The notes: generated from the sequence alone by a model not told the origin. Counted from the first letter of the stretch, positions 16,681 through 26,716 are shown. The stretch is 64,000 nucleotides of DNA from Rhodococcoides kyotonense (GCF_900188125.1 NZ_FZOW01000007.1:248001-312000), one strand, 5' to 3'. Numbers and translations are program-made.

Positions 16681-18343
16681 CCGCGGACTCCACCGTCGGA
16701 TAGAAGTGCGAGGAACCGAACCGGTCCCCCACGCCGAATCTGATCAACTTGTCCTTGATCGGGCCCTTCATCTCCGCGAACACCAACCGGATGCCATTGC
16801 CGTCGAGATACGTGTCGAGGTCGACCAATTCGTCGACTGCGGTGGTGTCGAGCCCCGTGATCGGCTCAGCTGCCACGATCACCCACAGGACCGGGTCCGG
16901 GGCCGCCGCGACCACAGAGCGAACGTATCCGTCGAAGATCTCGCCGTTGGCGAAGAAAAGAGGAGCGTCGAATCGCGCGATGACCAGGCCAGGTATTCGA
17001 TGCCCGTCGGGATGTCGTTCGATGTCGTGGAACCCCGGGCGGTCCGAGGTCTCGACGAGTTCGGTGCGGTACGGCTGCCACGCCCGGGCTACCACCGCCA
17101 CGAAGGACGATCCGATCGCGACGAGGATGCCCTGCAGCACACCCACCAGCGCGACACCGAGGAATGCTGCTGCGGCGAGCAAGAATTCGACGGTACTCAT
17201 GCGCCACATCCGGACCAGGCCCTTCACGTCCACCAAGGCCATGGCGGCGACGATCACCACGGCTCCGAGCGTCGCGTCGGGTAGGTACGCGGTCACTCCC
17301 GGCGCGAGTAGGACGAAGGCGAGTACGGCGAGCGCCCCGACGACGCAGGCCAATTGTGTTCTGGCACCGCTCTGTTCGGCCACCGGCGTACGGGATCCAC
17401 TGGCGGAGATAGGGAATCCGCCGAAAATTCCGCCGGCGATGTTCGCTACCCCGACCGCCTTCATCTCGGTACTGCCGTTCACGTTCTCGCCGTGCCGCGC
17501 GGCGAAGGTCCGAGACAGAACGCCGGTGTCCGCAAATGCAATCAGCGCGATACCGGCCGCAGGACCGACGAGAGAGCCCACGTCACCCCAGTCCACACCG
17601 CCGAACGACGGCAGCGGCAGACCAGCAGGCAATGCACCGACCATGCCGATGACGTCGGTGAGTCCTGCAGCGGCAGAGACGATCATGGCTCCGACCACCG
17701 CCACGAGAACGCCCGGGATTCGGGGCACCCACATGCGGAACCCGAGAATGACGACGAGCGACCCGATGCCCACCGCGGCCGCGACCGGATCGATGTCCCC
17801 CTGGAACACAGCCCGTCCGATCTCGCCGATTTCTCCGATGAGATTCGGCGCGTCGACGGAGAACCCGAGCAGCTTGGGCAGTTGGCCGACCACGACGATG
17901 AGCGCGATCGCGTTCAGATAACCGAGGCGAATCGGTTTCGACAGTAGTTCGGTGACGAAGCCCAAGCGCAGGAACCCGCCCACGAGCAGTATCAGACCGA
18001 CCAGCACACCCAGGATGCCCGCCAGTGCGAGCGCGCTCTCCGGGTCGTCGGTCAGAGCCAGCGGCAGCACGGCCGCGGCGATGAGCGGCGCGAGCGACGA
18101 ATCCGGCCCGAGAACGAGAATTTTCGACGGCCCGACCACTGCGTAGGCGAGCAGCGGAACGATCGTCGCATACAGCCCTGCGTAGGCGGGGAGCCCTGCC
18201 GCTTCCGCATATCCCATCCCGGCGGGGATGAGCAGCGCGGTGAGAACGAGTCCGGCAATGACGTCGGGACGTAGCCATTCTCGGCGGTACGCGCGGACCG
18301 TCGCGATTCCCGGCAACCGGGTGAGTCCAGCGGTCCAGGTCAT
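16655..18343 (-). CDS. SulP family inorganic anion transporter with STAS domain
   Basis: 562 aa. About 12-14 membrane segments cover residues 25-430, starting with the SulP motif LTALLIPAGMGYAEAAGLPA and GLYATIVPLL. A cytoplasmic STAS domain covers about 445-560, with the LDTTAVDELVDLDTYL helix. Bacterial SulP proteins import sulfate, bicarbonate or dicarboxylates; the substrate cannot be assigned. The gene lies 16 bases after the P-type ATPase stop, at the end of a minus-strand run that also holds PPK2. Confidence 0.88.
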   Translation of the reverse strand: MTWTAGLTRLPGIATVRAYRREWLRPDVIAGLVLTALLIPAGMGYAEAAGLPAYAGLYATIVPLLAYAVVGPSKILVLGPDSSLAPLIAAAVLPLALTDDPESALALAGILGVLVGLILLVGGFLRLGFVTELLSKPIRLGYLNAIALIVVVGQLPKLLGFSVDAPNLIGEIGEIGRAVFQGDIDPVAAAVGIGSLVVILGFRMWVPRIPGVLVAVVGAMIVSAAAGLTDVIGMVGALPAGLPLPSFGGVDWGDVGSLVGPAAGIALIAFADTGVLSRTFAARHGENVNGSTEMKAVGVANIAGGIFGGFPISASGSRTPVAEQSGARTQLACVVGALAVLAFVLLAPGVTAYLPDATLGAVVIVAAMALVDVKGLVRMWRMSTVEFLLAAAAFLGVALVGVLQGILVAIGSSFVAVVARAWQPYRTELVETSDRPGFHDIERHPDGHRIPGLVIARFDAPLFFANGEIFDGYVRSVVAAAPDPVLWVIVAAEPITGLDTTAVDELVDLDTYLDGNGIRLVFAEMKGPIKDKLIRFGVGDRFGSSHFYPTVESAVSAFRARS

Positions 18344-18359
18344 GGGTTTGTAGACGCGG

Positions 18360-21112
18360 TCACTGCGCGCGCTGCGGGGCCACTGTGGCTATCGGCGCGG
18401 TCGGGGCACTCGGTACCGAGTGGAGTCGACGTCGTACCGCTTTGTCCGCCTCGACGACCACCGGCACGATCAGCGACCACCCGATGCAGGCGAGCCACTG
18501 CCCGCCGGTCAACGACGTGGTCATCAGCAGGTCCTGCAGGAAACCGGCCTCGACCGCGAAGACCGTGACGACGAGAGGAATCGACAAGATCTTCAGGGCC
18601 GTGAGAATCGGTGACGTCAGGCCGGATTCAGGATCGCGGCGCATGACCAGGCCCGCGAAGATCGAACCCAACGACAGCACGACGAAGGCCATCGTCATCG
18701 GAACGCTCGCCTCGGTCGTACTCATGTCCCCCGGCGCGAGAAGCATCGCCGCGAGCGTGACGGCGAACTGCAGGACCCCGTATACCGACCACTGCACGAA
18801 GGCCGTCCTGTTGGTGATCGGCATCGCCGGATCCCGCGGTGGCTTGTTCATCAGGCCGGGCGGAGGTGGATCGGACATGATGACGGCAACGGGGAACAAC
18901 GTAATGAGAAGTGTTGGAACAGCACCATCAGTGGAGTCAGTGCGACCCCGTCGTTGATGTCGAAGATACTTGCGACGAGAAAGAGCAGCACCAACGAGAA
19001 CAGCTTCGCCATCTGATAGCGAATATAGGACACGATCTTGTCGTAGATGTTGCGGCCCAGACGAATTGCGGTGATCAGAGTGCCGAAGTTGTCGTCGGTG
19101 AGGATCATCTTGCCCGCCTGCTTGGTCACCTCGCTGCCCGATCCCATGGCGACACCGATGTCGGCCTTCTTCAACGCGGCCGCGTCGTTGACGGCGTCAC
19201 CGGTCATCGCCACGACATCGCCGTTCTTCTGCATGATGCCTGCCAGCCGGAGCTTGTCCTGCGGCGTCACCCGGCCGAAGACGTGCAGGTTCGGCAGGGC
19301 CTTGGTCAGTTCGTCGTCGTTCATGGCCTGGAGTTCGGGGCCGCCGATCGCACCGGGGCCCAGCCCGAGCTCGGCGCCGATCGCGGACGCCGTGATCGCA
19401 TGGTCGCCGGTGATCATCCGCACCTCGATACCCGCGGCATGAGCGGTGTGGACGGCATCGATCGCTTCCGCGCGCAGCGGGTCGATGATTCCGACCATGC
19501 CCACGAACGTCAGATCCTGCACGAGCGACATCGGGTCGGCCTGTGCTGCGTCCTCCTGCCCGTCGAGACGGCGAGCGGCGAAGGCCAGCACCCGCAGGCC
19601 CTTCTCGGACAGTTCGCGGTTGGCAGCGTCCACCTCGGCGCGGACGTCGTCGAGCGGTACCTGTCGACGGTCCGCGACGAACGCCGTTGTGCATCGGTCC
19701 AACACGACGTCGGGACCGCCTTTGACGAGTTCGACGAACTGCACTCCCCCGTCGATGTGCAGATGGTGGAACGTGGCCATGAACTTGTACGCGGAATCGA
19801 ACGGCACTTCGGCGACGCGCGGGTACGTTCGCCGTGTCAGAGGCGCGTCGACGCCGACCTTGGCGGCCAGCACGATCAGCGCCGCTTCGGTGGGATCGCC
19901 GACGACGTCCCCGCTGTCGGACACGGTGGCGTCGCTGTCCAGGCACAGCCCGTAGGCGAGCAGCGTGAAATCGGGGACGGTGTCGCCCGCGACCTGCGTG
20001 ATCCTGCCCGTCTTGCTGTAGCCCTCACCGCCGACGGCGTACCAACGTCCATGGAAATACAGGGACCTCACGGTCATCTGGTTCATCGTCAGCGTGCCGG
20101 TCTTGTCGGAATTGATCGCGCTCGTGGCGCCGAGGGTCTCGACGTCCGTGAGATTCTTGACGACGGCTTTGGCGTCGGCGAGCTGTCTCGCTCCGTACGC
20201 CAGCATCGCTTGCACGAACGTCGGTAGGCCGGTCGGGATGGCGGATATTCCCATCGAGATTCCCAGTAGCAGAACCGTCGAGAGAGTCTGTCCGCGAACG
20301 ACTCCCAGTACGACGATGATGGCGACGGCCGTCCACGCGATGATGCCGAGAATCTTGGTGAGCGAGTTCAGTTCTCGTTGGAGTGGGGACTTGCTCGGCT
20401 CGACTGCGGACAGCATCGACGCGATCTGCCCCATCTGCGTCCGCATTCCGGTCTCGGTGACGACCATCGTGGCAGTTCCCCTGGTCACGGACGTGTTCTG
20501 AAAGACCATGTTGCTGCGGTCGCCGAGCGGTACCTTGGCGTCGTCGAGCGTTCGTGGGTCCTTGGGTACCGGTGCGCTTTCGCCTGTCAGCGCGGCCTCC
20601 TGGGTCTCGAGGGTCGCGGAGGCCAGCAGCCTGCCGTCGGCGGGGACGATGTCGCCTGCCTCGAGATGAACGATGTCACCCGGAACGAGATCCGTAGCTG
20701 CGAACTGGACAAGGGTGCCGTCGCGTGTGACCCGCACCTGCGGCGTCTGCATCTTCGCGAGGGCGTCGACGCTGGCGCGTGCCTTCAGTTCCTGTTGTGT
20801 TCCCAGCACGACGTTGAGCACGACGAGTCCGGCGACGATGATCGCCGTCGGCACCTCGCCGATGACGATGCTGACCACTGCCACCGCGATCAGCATCAGA
20901 TTCATCAGGTCCTGAAGCTGACGGAGCGCAAGAACCCAGATCGACGGCGCAGGCTCCGACGCTATCTCGTTGGGGCCGTGCTTCTTTCGCCGCTCGTCTG
21001 CCTCACCTGTGGACAGGCCGGAATCCGGGTCGCCGGCCATCGCGGCGATCACGGCCGGGGCGCTCTGCGCGTGCCAGTCCGTCTGCGTCGTCGACACTTC
21101 AGTGGACACCAT
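18360..21112 (-). pseudogene. Cation-transporting P-type ATPase, interrupted by a frameshift
   Basis: The two pieces together make a P2-type ATPase of about 910 aa. The first frame has the actuator LTGES (about 176-180), phosphorylation site NSDKTGTLT (Asp about 336), KGGPDVV and TGDAVNDAAAL. It then runs out of frame after LTPLMVLF near 18910-18920. The rest (LITLFPVAVIMSDPP, then four or so membrane helices) continues in another frame down to 18360. Adding one base in that short stretch restores a continuous protein, so either the gene is recently broken or the base is a sequencing error. The M4 motif reads PTGLP instead of the Ca-pump PEGLP. Start ATG 21112 (GTG 21115 also possible). PPK2 lies 6 bases upstream. 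Confidence 0.85.
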
Positions 21113-21118
21113 CACCGT

Positions 21119-21937
21119 TCACCCCTTCCGGCTCGACCCTCGATACGGCGTCGGAATCCAATGCAGCGGCTGCCTCGGCTCCTTGTATCCGTGACGTTTC
21201 TCCCGCTTTGGGAGGGTGATGTCGGGGTGCTCCAACGGCTCGTACGGCACCTGGTCCAGAATGTGGGCGATGATGTTCAGCCGACCACATTTCTTGTCGT
21301 CGTTGCTGACGACATACCAAGGCGCCCAGCCGGTATCGGTGAAGTGGAACATGTCGTCGCGGGCACGGGAGTAGTCGTACCAATGCGTGTAGGACTCGAG
21401 ATCGAGATCCGACAGCTTCCACAGTTTGCGCGGGTCGTCGATGCGACTCTGCAGGCGGAGCGTCTGCTGTTCCTGACTCACCTCGAGCCAGTACTTCAAC
21501 AGGATGACACCGGAGTCGACGATCGCACGTTCGACCTCGGGAACGAGCTGAACGAACTGGTCGGCCTCCTCCTCGGTGCAGAAACCCATGACCCGTTCGA
21601 CTCCGGCGCGGTTGTACCAACTGCGGTCGAAGATGACCACTTCGCCTGCGGCCGGGAGATGCGGAATGTAGCGCTGGAGGTACATCTGAGACTTCTCGCG
21701 CTCGGTCGGTGCGGGCAACGCAACGACCCGGAACACACGGGGACTGACCCGCTCGGTGATCGCCTTGATCACGCCGCCTTTGCCCGCGGTATCACGACCC
21801 TCGAACACGATGCAGATCTTCGCCCCCGACGACTTGACCCACTCCTGCAGCGCGACGAGTTCACCGTGAAGCGGCCGAATGAGGTGTCGGTACTCCTTGT
21901 TCTTCATCGGCTTGTCGTGCTCGGCCTTCTTCGCCAT
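21119..21937 (-). CDS. ppk2: Polyphosphate kinase 2 (PPK2 family)
   Basis: 272 aa. Walker A is VFEGRDTAGKGG (about 43-54), the lid region has ERVSPRVFRVVALPAPT, and Walker B is FDRSWYNRAGVERVMGF. These define single-domain PPK2, which moves phosphate between inorganic polyphosphate and nucleoside di- or monophosphates. It lies between a membrane protein gene and the P-type ATPase gene and is probably co-transcribed with both. The first 77 bases overlap the tail of the upstream gene; an in-frame ATG at 21907 is an alternative start. Confidence 0.92.
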   Translation of the reverse strand: MAKKAEHDKPMKNKEYRHLIRPLHGELVALQEWVKSSGAKICIVFEGRDTAGKGGVIKAITERVSPRVFRVVALPAPTEREKSQMYLQRYIPHLPAAGEVVIFDRSWYNRAGVERVMGFCTEEEADQFVQLVPEVERAIVDSGVILLKYWLEVSQEQQTLRLQSRIDDPRKLWKLSDLDLESYTHWYDYSRARDDMFHFTDTGWAPWYVVSNDDKKCGRLNIIAHILDQVPYEPLEHPDITLPKREKRHGYKEPRQPLHWIPTPYRGSSRKG

Positions 21938-23303
21938 CCTCTCCCCCTTGCTTTTCGACCGATCGTTGCCTTTCGACCGATCGTTGCCTTTCGACCGATC
22001 GTTGCCGGCTTACTGATCGGATGAGCACTTCCAGTCCTACGAGCGCCGCCACCGCACCGAGAACTATCCACAACACGACAAGTCCTGTTGGGTAACGCCA
22101 GAACACCAACATCACCGCAGCGATACCGATTATCGTGCAGCGCAGCGGAATACGTATCGGGTAGGCCCAGTGTGCGACCTTGTTCGGCCTACTCACGTGG
22201 TTCAACGCTCGCCCGTACGCGCGGCGTACTGCCAGCGCGGACGGCGAACCGCCGATGAGATAGGCGCCGATCGCGATCACGAGACCGAGGACTGCGACAG
22301 CGCGCAGACTCGTGCGCAGCGGAATCAGAACGGTGTCGAGGATCGTGGCCGACGCGTCGGGCGACAGGACGTCGGCAGGGACGTTGTCGAGATAGAGCGC
22401 ACGCCCCACGAGAAGTCCGATGGCCAGCACGAGCATTCCGACCGCAACGGCCAGCCCGGCGAGGGACAGCGTGCGCAGCCTCCGCCCCGAGGGCGCGACG
22501 GCGACAGCCGCAGCGGCACAGGCAATTCCGAGCCACGGAAGAATCGTCGACGCCTTGTCGAGTGCCGAGACGGCGCGCTGGGCCTTCACCAATTCCGGCG
22601 ATTGGAACAGAACGAACTGTGTGTCCACCGACGGGATGTTCTCGGCGAACGCGAATCCTCGATCGATCAGCGCTGCCTTGACGTTGTCGATGACGGTACC
22701 GAGGGAGATGCTGACCGTTCCGCTGTCGTCGACCGCGACCGAGCTGAGACCGTAGTTGCCCGTCATCACCGCGACGAGTGCGGTGTGGGCGGCCCTGTGC
22801 GCCTGAATCCAGAGGTCTTCGAACTGCTGTGACTGCACCAACGTCGCGACCGTCTCTCGAATGAAGTCCTCGGCCTGGCTGGTGATCACGGGTGCAAGCC
22901 CGACGACGGTCTGATCCAGACGCGGCGCAGTGGTGGCGTCGGTGAGCGCGGTCAACGCGTCCGTCGTGAGGCCCTCGATGTCCAGACGGGCGAAGATCTC
23001 GTCCGTGACCTGGTTCGTTATTTCCCCTTGGACGACCGGGTCCTCGCCGAGGGGAGCAACGGTACTCACGTAGCGGTCGGTATCGAGGATCTGACTTCTC
23101 GTGAAGCGGGCGGTGACGGACAGCAGTGCGAGAACGGCAACCAGTACGAGCAGGATGGCCACCGCGGTCCACCGCAGCCGATTCCGCGGTGCGCCTGCCT
23201 TGTCGATCGGCGGGATCCGCAGCGTTGCCACTTCCTCGCGCAGCCTGAGCAATTCGGCGCGTTCGGTCTCGTCGAGCGAATCGGTACTCGCTACGTCGGC
23301 CAT
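21861..23303 (-). CDS. Actinobacterial integral membrane protein with repeat tail
   Basis: 480 aa, family not named with confidence. A soluble N-terminus (coiled-coil-like, LRLREEVATL) leads to a transmembrane helix at about 45-65, then an external domain of about 170 residues (DTDRYVSTVAPL, VTDEIFARLDIEGL), and five or more helices from about 250 to 425. The C-terminus is hydrophilic and holds the hexapeptide RQRSVE three times, coded by three perfect 18-base repeats (21954-22007). The end overlaps the PPK2 start, so the two are probably linked in expression. Confidence 0.75.
   Translation of the reverse strand: MADVASTDSLDETERAELLRLREEVATLRIPPIDKAGAPRNRLRWTAVAILLVLVAVLALLSVTARFTRSQILDTDRYVSTVAPLGEDPVVQGEITNQVTDEIFARLDIEGLTTDALTALTDATTAPRLDQTVVGLAPVITSQAEDFIRETVATLVQSQQFEDLWIQAHRAAHTALVAVMTGNYGLSSVAVDDSGTVSISLGTVIDNVKAALIDRGFAFAENIPSVDTQFVLFQSPELVKAQRAVSALDKASTILPWLGIACAAAAVAVAPSGRRLRTLSLAGLAVAVGMLVLAIGLLVGRALYLDNVPADVLSPDASATILDTVLIPLRTSLRAVAVLGLVIAIGAYLIGGSPSALAVRRAYGRALNHVSRPNKVAHWAYPIRIPLRCTIIGIAAVMLVFWRYPTGLVVLWIVLGAVAALVGLEVLIRSVSRQRSVERQRSVERQRSVEKQGGEDGEEGRARQADEEQGVPTPHSAASR
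21954..22007. repeat. Three perfect 18-base tandem repeats
   Basis: Unit TTTCGACCGATCGTTGCC, three exact copies at 21954-21971, 21972-21989 and 21990-22007. Being a multiple of three, they add RQRSVE units to the C-terminal tail of the membrane protein. Copy number could vary between strains without breaking the frame. Confidence 0.9.
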
Positions 23304-23459
23304 CGCGTGTCAGATCGATTCGACCATCGACGTCCGTAGCAGAACATCACCGTCCCCCTTGGCGGTAGCAGCCCGAATTGAACTGGTGCATGCAGTGTCC
23401 TCCCCGAGAATCCTGCTGTCAGCGAATTGCCACGTTCACGTGCCCTCCCGCGCGCGAAA

Positions 23460-23693
23460 TCACCCGGTGGGTGAGGCGGATTTCTCGAGGTCGAGCCGGG
23501 ACGCCTTCTCCACCAGCAGAGGAACGAAATCACGAATGCGGCAATCGTCGAAACGTTTGTAGACGAGTCGCACCGTGTGTTCGACGGCGCCCACCGACGC
23601 CAACGGGTAGCGGGCAGTCAATCTCTCGATGATCTGCTCGATCTGGAGACTCTCGTCGTCGCCAGCCACAGCGATTATCGTCTGCCAGCACAT
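23460..23693 (-). CDS. Small three-helix bundle dimerization-domain-like protein
   Basis: 77 aa. The sequence has two or three amphipathic helices with the pattern IIERLTARYPLASVGAVEHT and VYKRFDDCRIRDFVPLLVEK, which fits small actinobacterial proteins annotated as three-helix bundle dimerization domain proteins. It has no membrane segment. It precedes the membrane protein/PPK2 run by about 155 bases (23304-23459, where I see nothing else) and follows galK. Function is unknown. Confidence 0.65.
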   Translation of the reverse strand: MCWQTIIAVAGDDESLQIEQIIERLTARYPLASVGAVEHTVRLVYKRFDDCRIRDFVPLLVEKASRLDLEKSASPTG

Positions 23694-23726
23694 GCGGCAC
23701 CGTCAATCACCCGTTGCGGGTGAGTG

Positions 23727-24809
23727 TCAGCTGAGTACCGCCGCACCCGCTCCGGCGCGGGCGGTGAAGATGGTCGGCACCGGATAGCCCGCGTTCGCGA
23801 TGTCCTCCTCGATCGCGCGCGTGACCGAAGCCAAGGCCGCGGTCCGAACGAGAGCGATGACGCAGCCGCCGAACCCACCGCCGGTCATCCGGGCCCCGAG
23901 TGCACCGTGTCGCACGGCCGAGTCCGCGATGAGATCGATGTGCGGCGTGGTGATCTCGAAATCGTCACGCATCGACGCATGCGAGAGCGTCATCAGATCG
24001 CCGACGCGTCGGAAGCCACCGGCGGTCAGTGCAACGCCGCAGTCGAGGACTCGTTCGTTCTCGGTGAGGATGTGCCGAACCCGGCGTCGGTCTGTGTCAT
24101 CCGATATCCGATCCAGAACGTCGAGCCCTTGTACTTCACGCAGGGAATCGACGCCGAGGATTGCCGCGGCCCGCGTGCAGGATTCCCGACGCGACGCGTA
24201 CTCCCCCGTCGAGTGCTGATGTGCGGCATTGGAATTGACGACCAACAGCGCCAGACCGGAGGAGGCGAGGTCGAAGTCGACGGGCGTGACCTCGGATGTC
24301 TCGAAGTCGATGAGGAGCGCGCGGTCGGCTTCACCGTTCAACGAGGCGAGTTGGTCCATCAGTCCCGTCGGTGCACCGACGAAGTCGTTCTCGGCCCGCT
24401 GCGCGATACGCGCGGCGTCGAGAGTGCCCATGTCCTGGTCCGTTGCTGCGTTGATCGCCAGCAGTACCGCACATTCGAGCGCCGCGGACGACGACAGACC
24501 TGCTCCGATCGGTACGTCGCTGCTGATCGACATCGTCCCGCCGACGACGCGGAGGCCGGCCTGCTTCGATGCCCACACGACGCCTGCCGGATACGCGGCC
24601 CAGCCGTCGACGTCACCGGGCTTCACATCGATCCGGAAGCTCGATGTGCCTGTCTCGTGGTCACTTTCGAGGGTGATGCGGTCGGATTCATCTGGCTCGA
24701 ACCGCACCGTCGTGCGCTGCTCGAGCGCGATCGGCATCGCGAACCCGAGGTTGTAGTCGGTGTGTTCACCGATCAGATTGATACGACCCGGCGCCTGGGC
24801 GACGATCAC
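23727..24809 (-). CDS. galK: Galactokinase
   Basis: 360 aa from GTG 24809, which overlaps the galT stop (GTGA); the longer open frame upstream is galT in another frame. GHMP kinase signatures: PGRINLIGEHTDYN (substrate binding, residues about 8-21), PIGAGLSSSAALE (ATP loop) and TGGGFGGCVIAL near the C-terminus. It phosphorylates D-galactose at C1 with ATP. It is the last gene of the deoR-galT-galK operon, all joined by 4-base overlaps. Confidence 0.95.
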   Translation of the reverse strand: MIVAQAPGRINLIGEHTDYNLGFAMPIALEQRTTVRFEPDESDRITLESDHETGTSSFRIDVKPGDVDGWAAYPAGVVWASKQAGLRVVGGTMSISSDVPIGAGLSSSAALECAVLLAINAATDQDMGTLDAARIAQRAENDFVGAPTGLMDQLASLNGEADRALLIDFETSEVTPVDFDLASSGLALLVVNSNAAHQHSTGEYASRRESCTRAAAILGVDSLREVQGLDVLDRISDDTDRRRVRHILTENERVLDCGVALTAGGFRRVGDLMTLSHASMRDDFEITTPHIDLIADSAVRHGALGARMTGGGFGGCVIALVRTAALASVTRAIEEDIANAGYPVPTIFTARAGAGAAVLS

Positions 24810-25891
24810 GACGCCAACTCCTTCAATCGATCCGCCATCTGCTCGGGTGTGACGTCGGTGATGAACGCATCCATCGCAGACTCCGAGCCGGCCAGGAACT
24901 TGAGCTTGTTCGCCGAGCGCCGCACCGACATCAGCTCGATGTGGAAGTACCCGTCCTGCTGTCCACGATCCGGCCGGTACTGATGCAACGCCGAAATATA
25001 CGGCAGCGGTGTGGGATACATGCGATCGAAGCGCCCGAGCACGTCGAGGTAGATGTCGGTGAGCCCGTCGAGTTCCGGTTCGGACAGGTCGGTCAGGTTG
25101 TGCACGTGCCGGTTCGGGTAGATGTGCACCTCCACCGGCCACCGTGCGGCGAACGGCACGAACGCCGTGAAGTGCTCGTTCGACGCGATCACCCTGGCTT
25201 CGTCTTTCCTCTCACGGGCCAGTATGTCCGCGAACAGGTTTGCGCCACCGTTGTTCTCGGCGAAAATGCGAGCCTGGCGAAGCATCGACGTCGTCCGAGG
25301 CGTCAGATACGGGTAGCCGTAGATCTGGCCGTGCGGATGCGACAGCGTCACACCGATCGCTTCTCCCCTGTTCTCGAAGCAGAAGACCTGCTCGACACCC
25401 GGCAGATCCAGCAACGTCTCGGTACGCTGGCGCCAGACATCGACGACGAGCCGGGCGTGATCGTGGCTCAGTTCGAAGAACGATGTCGTGTGATTGCTGG
25501 AGAAACAGATGACCTCACATCGCCCGACACCGGGCCCCCGATCCTCTTCTGAATCAAGGGGTTCCGCGCCGGGTCCCGCATGCGACAGGCTCGGGAAACG
25601 ATTCTCGAACACGACGACGTCGTAGTCCGCAGCCGGGACCTCGCTCGAATCACCGTGCGGCGACGGGCACAGAGGGCACTGATCGGCGGGCGGCTTGTAC
25701 GTACGATCCTGACGTAGCGCGGCGATCGCGATCCAGTCTCCGGTCTGACGGTCACGGCGCACTTCGGACTGGGCTGCCTCCGGCCTCGCGGCCAGCGGCC
25801 TGACGTCGGGGACAGGACGAACGTCGTTGCCGGGCAACGAGAAGAAGAGGATCTCCCGCCCGTCGGCCAGACCTGCCCGTGTCATGGTCAT
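24806..25891 (-). CDS. galT: Galactose-1-phosphate uridylyltransferase
   Basis: 361 aa. The zinc-binding CPLCPS segment (about 73-78) and the active-site HPHGQIYGYP with the catalytic His-Pro-His are present, and a C-terminal FHIELMS segment completes the HIT-related fold. It exchanges UMP between UDP-glucose and galactose-1-phosphate. The ATG at 25891 overlaps the DeoR regulator stop (ATGA) and has GGAG upstream. The Leloir epimerase galE is not in this window. Confidence 0.94.
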   Translation of the reverse strand: MTMTRAGLADGREILFFSLPGNDVRPVPDVRPLAARPEAAQSEVRRDRQTGDWIAIAALRQDRTYKPPADQCPLCPSPHGDSSEVPAADYDVVVFENRFPSLSHAGPGAEPLDSEEDRGPGVGRCEVICFSSNHTTSFFELSHDHARLVVDVWRQRTETLLDLPGVEQVFCFENRGEAIGVTLSHPHGQIYGYPYLTPRTTSMLRQARIFAENNGGANLFADILARERKDEARVIASNEHFTAFVPFAARWPVEVHIYPNRHVHNLTDLSEPELDGLTDIYLDVLGRFDRMYPTPLPYISALHQYRPDRGQQDGYFHIELMSVRRSANKLKFLAGSESAMDAFITDVTPEQMADRLKELAS

Positions 25892-26676
25892 ATCTTCTCC
25901 GTCTCGGCTACGACGATGTGGTCGACATGCTCGGCGAGTGCCGTCCGGTCTTCCGGGGAGAGCCCGTCGTCGACTATCAGCGTGTCGACATCGGCCATCC
26001 GCCCGAATACGTTGGTCCCGACTTCACGATGTTTGGTGTTGTCCGCGAGCACCAGGAGTCGCTTACCAGTGGCGATGAGACGCCGATTCGTCTCTGCCTC
26101 GGCGATATTCGGAGTGGTCAGGCCCGATTCGATGTCGAACCCGTGCACGCCGAGGAATACCGCATCGACGCGGAACGAGTCGAGGGCAGCGTTGGCGACC
26201 GGTCCGACCAGAGCATCGGACGGCGTCCGCGACCCACCCGTCAGATAGACGACGGGATCGGGTTCCGACGGATGGCCGGTCAGCTCCTGGAAGATCGAGA
26301 TCGAATTGGTGACGACGGTGATCGAACTGCGTCCGCGCAGCAGTTTCGCGAGTTCGAGCGTCGTGGTCCCGGCGCTGACCGCGATGGTCATGCCGTCCTC
26401 GACCGCACCGAGCGCGGCACGTCCGATGGCGACCTTCTCCGCATGCTGACGCGCAGCCTTCGCCGTCGACGGTGGCTCGACGCCACGGTTGTCGCGAGCG
26501 ATCGCGCCGCCGTGCACCTTGCGCAGCACGGCACGCTCGTCGAGAACGTCGAGATCGCGTCGGATGGTCATCTCGGAGACGTCAAGACTTTCGGCGAGTT
26601 CGACCACCTTGACCGCACCGTCGGCACGAAGCGCCGTCATGATCCGCTCATGCCGCTCTGCTGCGAGCATCCGCAC
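25888..26676 (-). CDS. DeoR family transcriptional regulator of galactose genes
   Basis: 262 aa. The N-terminal DeoR helix-turn-helix (RHERIMTALRADGAVKVVEL and VSEMTIRRDLDVLDER) is followed by a sugar-isomerase-like effector domain (AVSAGTTTLELAKLL, with the D-x-V-FLGVHGFD segment). It heads the galT-galK operon and is divergent from the symporter gene. Direct TGTT-type repeats at 10-base spacing on both sides of the divergent region are likely its sites. The effector is probably a sugar phosphate such as galactose-1-phosphate; this is inference. Confidence 0.88.
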   Translation of the reverse strand: MRMLAAERHERIMTALRADGAVKVVELAESLDVSEMTIRRDLDVLDERAVLRKVHGGAIARDNRGVEPPSTAKAARQHAEKVAIGRAALGAVEDGMTIAVSAGTTTLELAKLLRGRSSITVVTNSISIFQELTGHPSEPDPVVYLTGGSRTPSDALVGPVANAALDSFRVDAVFLGVHGFDIESGLTTPNIAEAETNRRLIATGKRLLVLADNTKHREVGTNVFGRMADVDTLIVDDGLSPEDRTALAEHVDHIVVAETEKI

Positions 26677-26699
26677 CTACCTCTGGGATCTGGGGTTGA

Positions 26700-26716
26700 T
26701 CGAACATTACCAAACA
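26700..26716 (-). promoter_or_regulatory. DeoR-type direct repeats upstream of the deoR-galT-galK operon
   Basis: On the minus strand, TGTTTGG and TGTTCGA lie exactly 10 bases apart, reading toward the deoR gene, which starts at 26676. This matches the TGTTTG-type direct repeats bound by DeoR-family sugar regulators such as SugR of Corynebacterium. Confidence 0.6.

Noticed and set aside
21954..22007. 18-base tandem repeats as iterons or a replication origin
   Set aside because: Only three copies, within coding sequence and in frame; no Rep gene near.
20378..22024. Long open frame on the plus strand opposite the P-type ATPase and PPK2 genes
   Set aside because: Both real genes on the minus strand have clear motifs; this frame has none.
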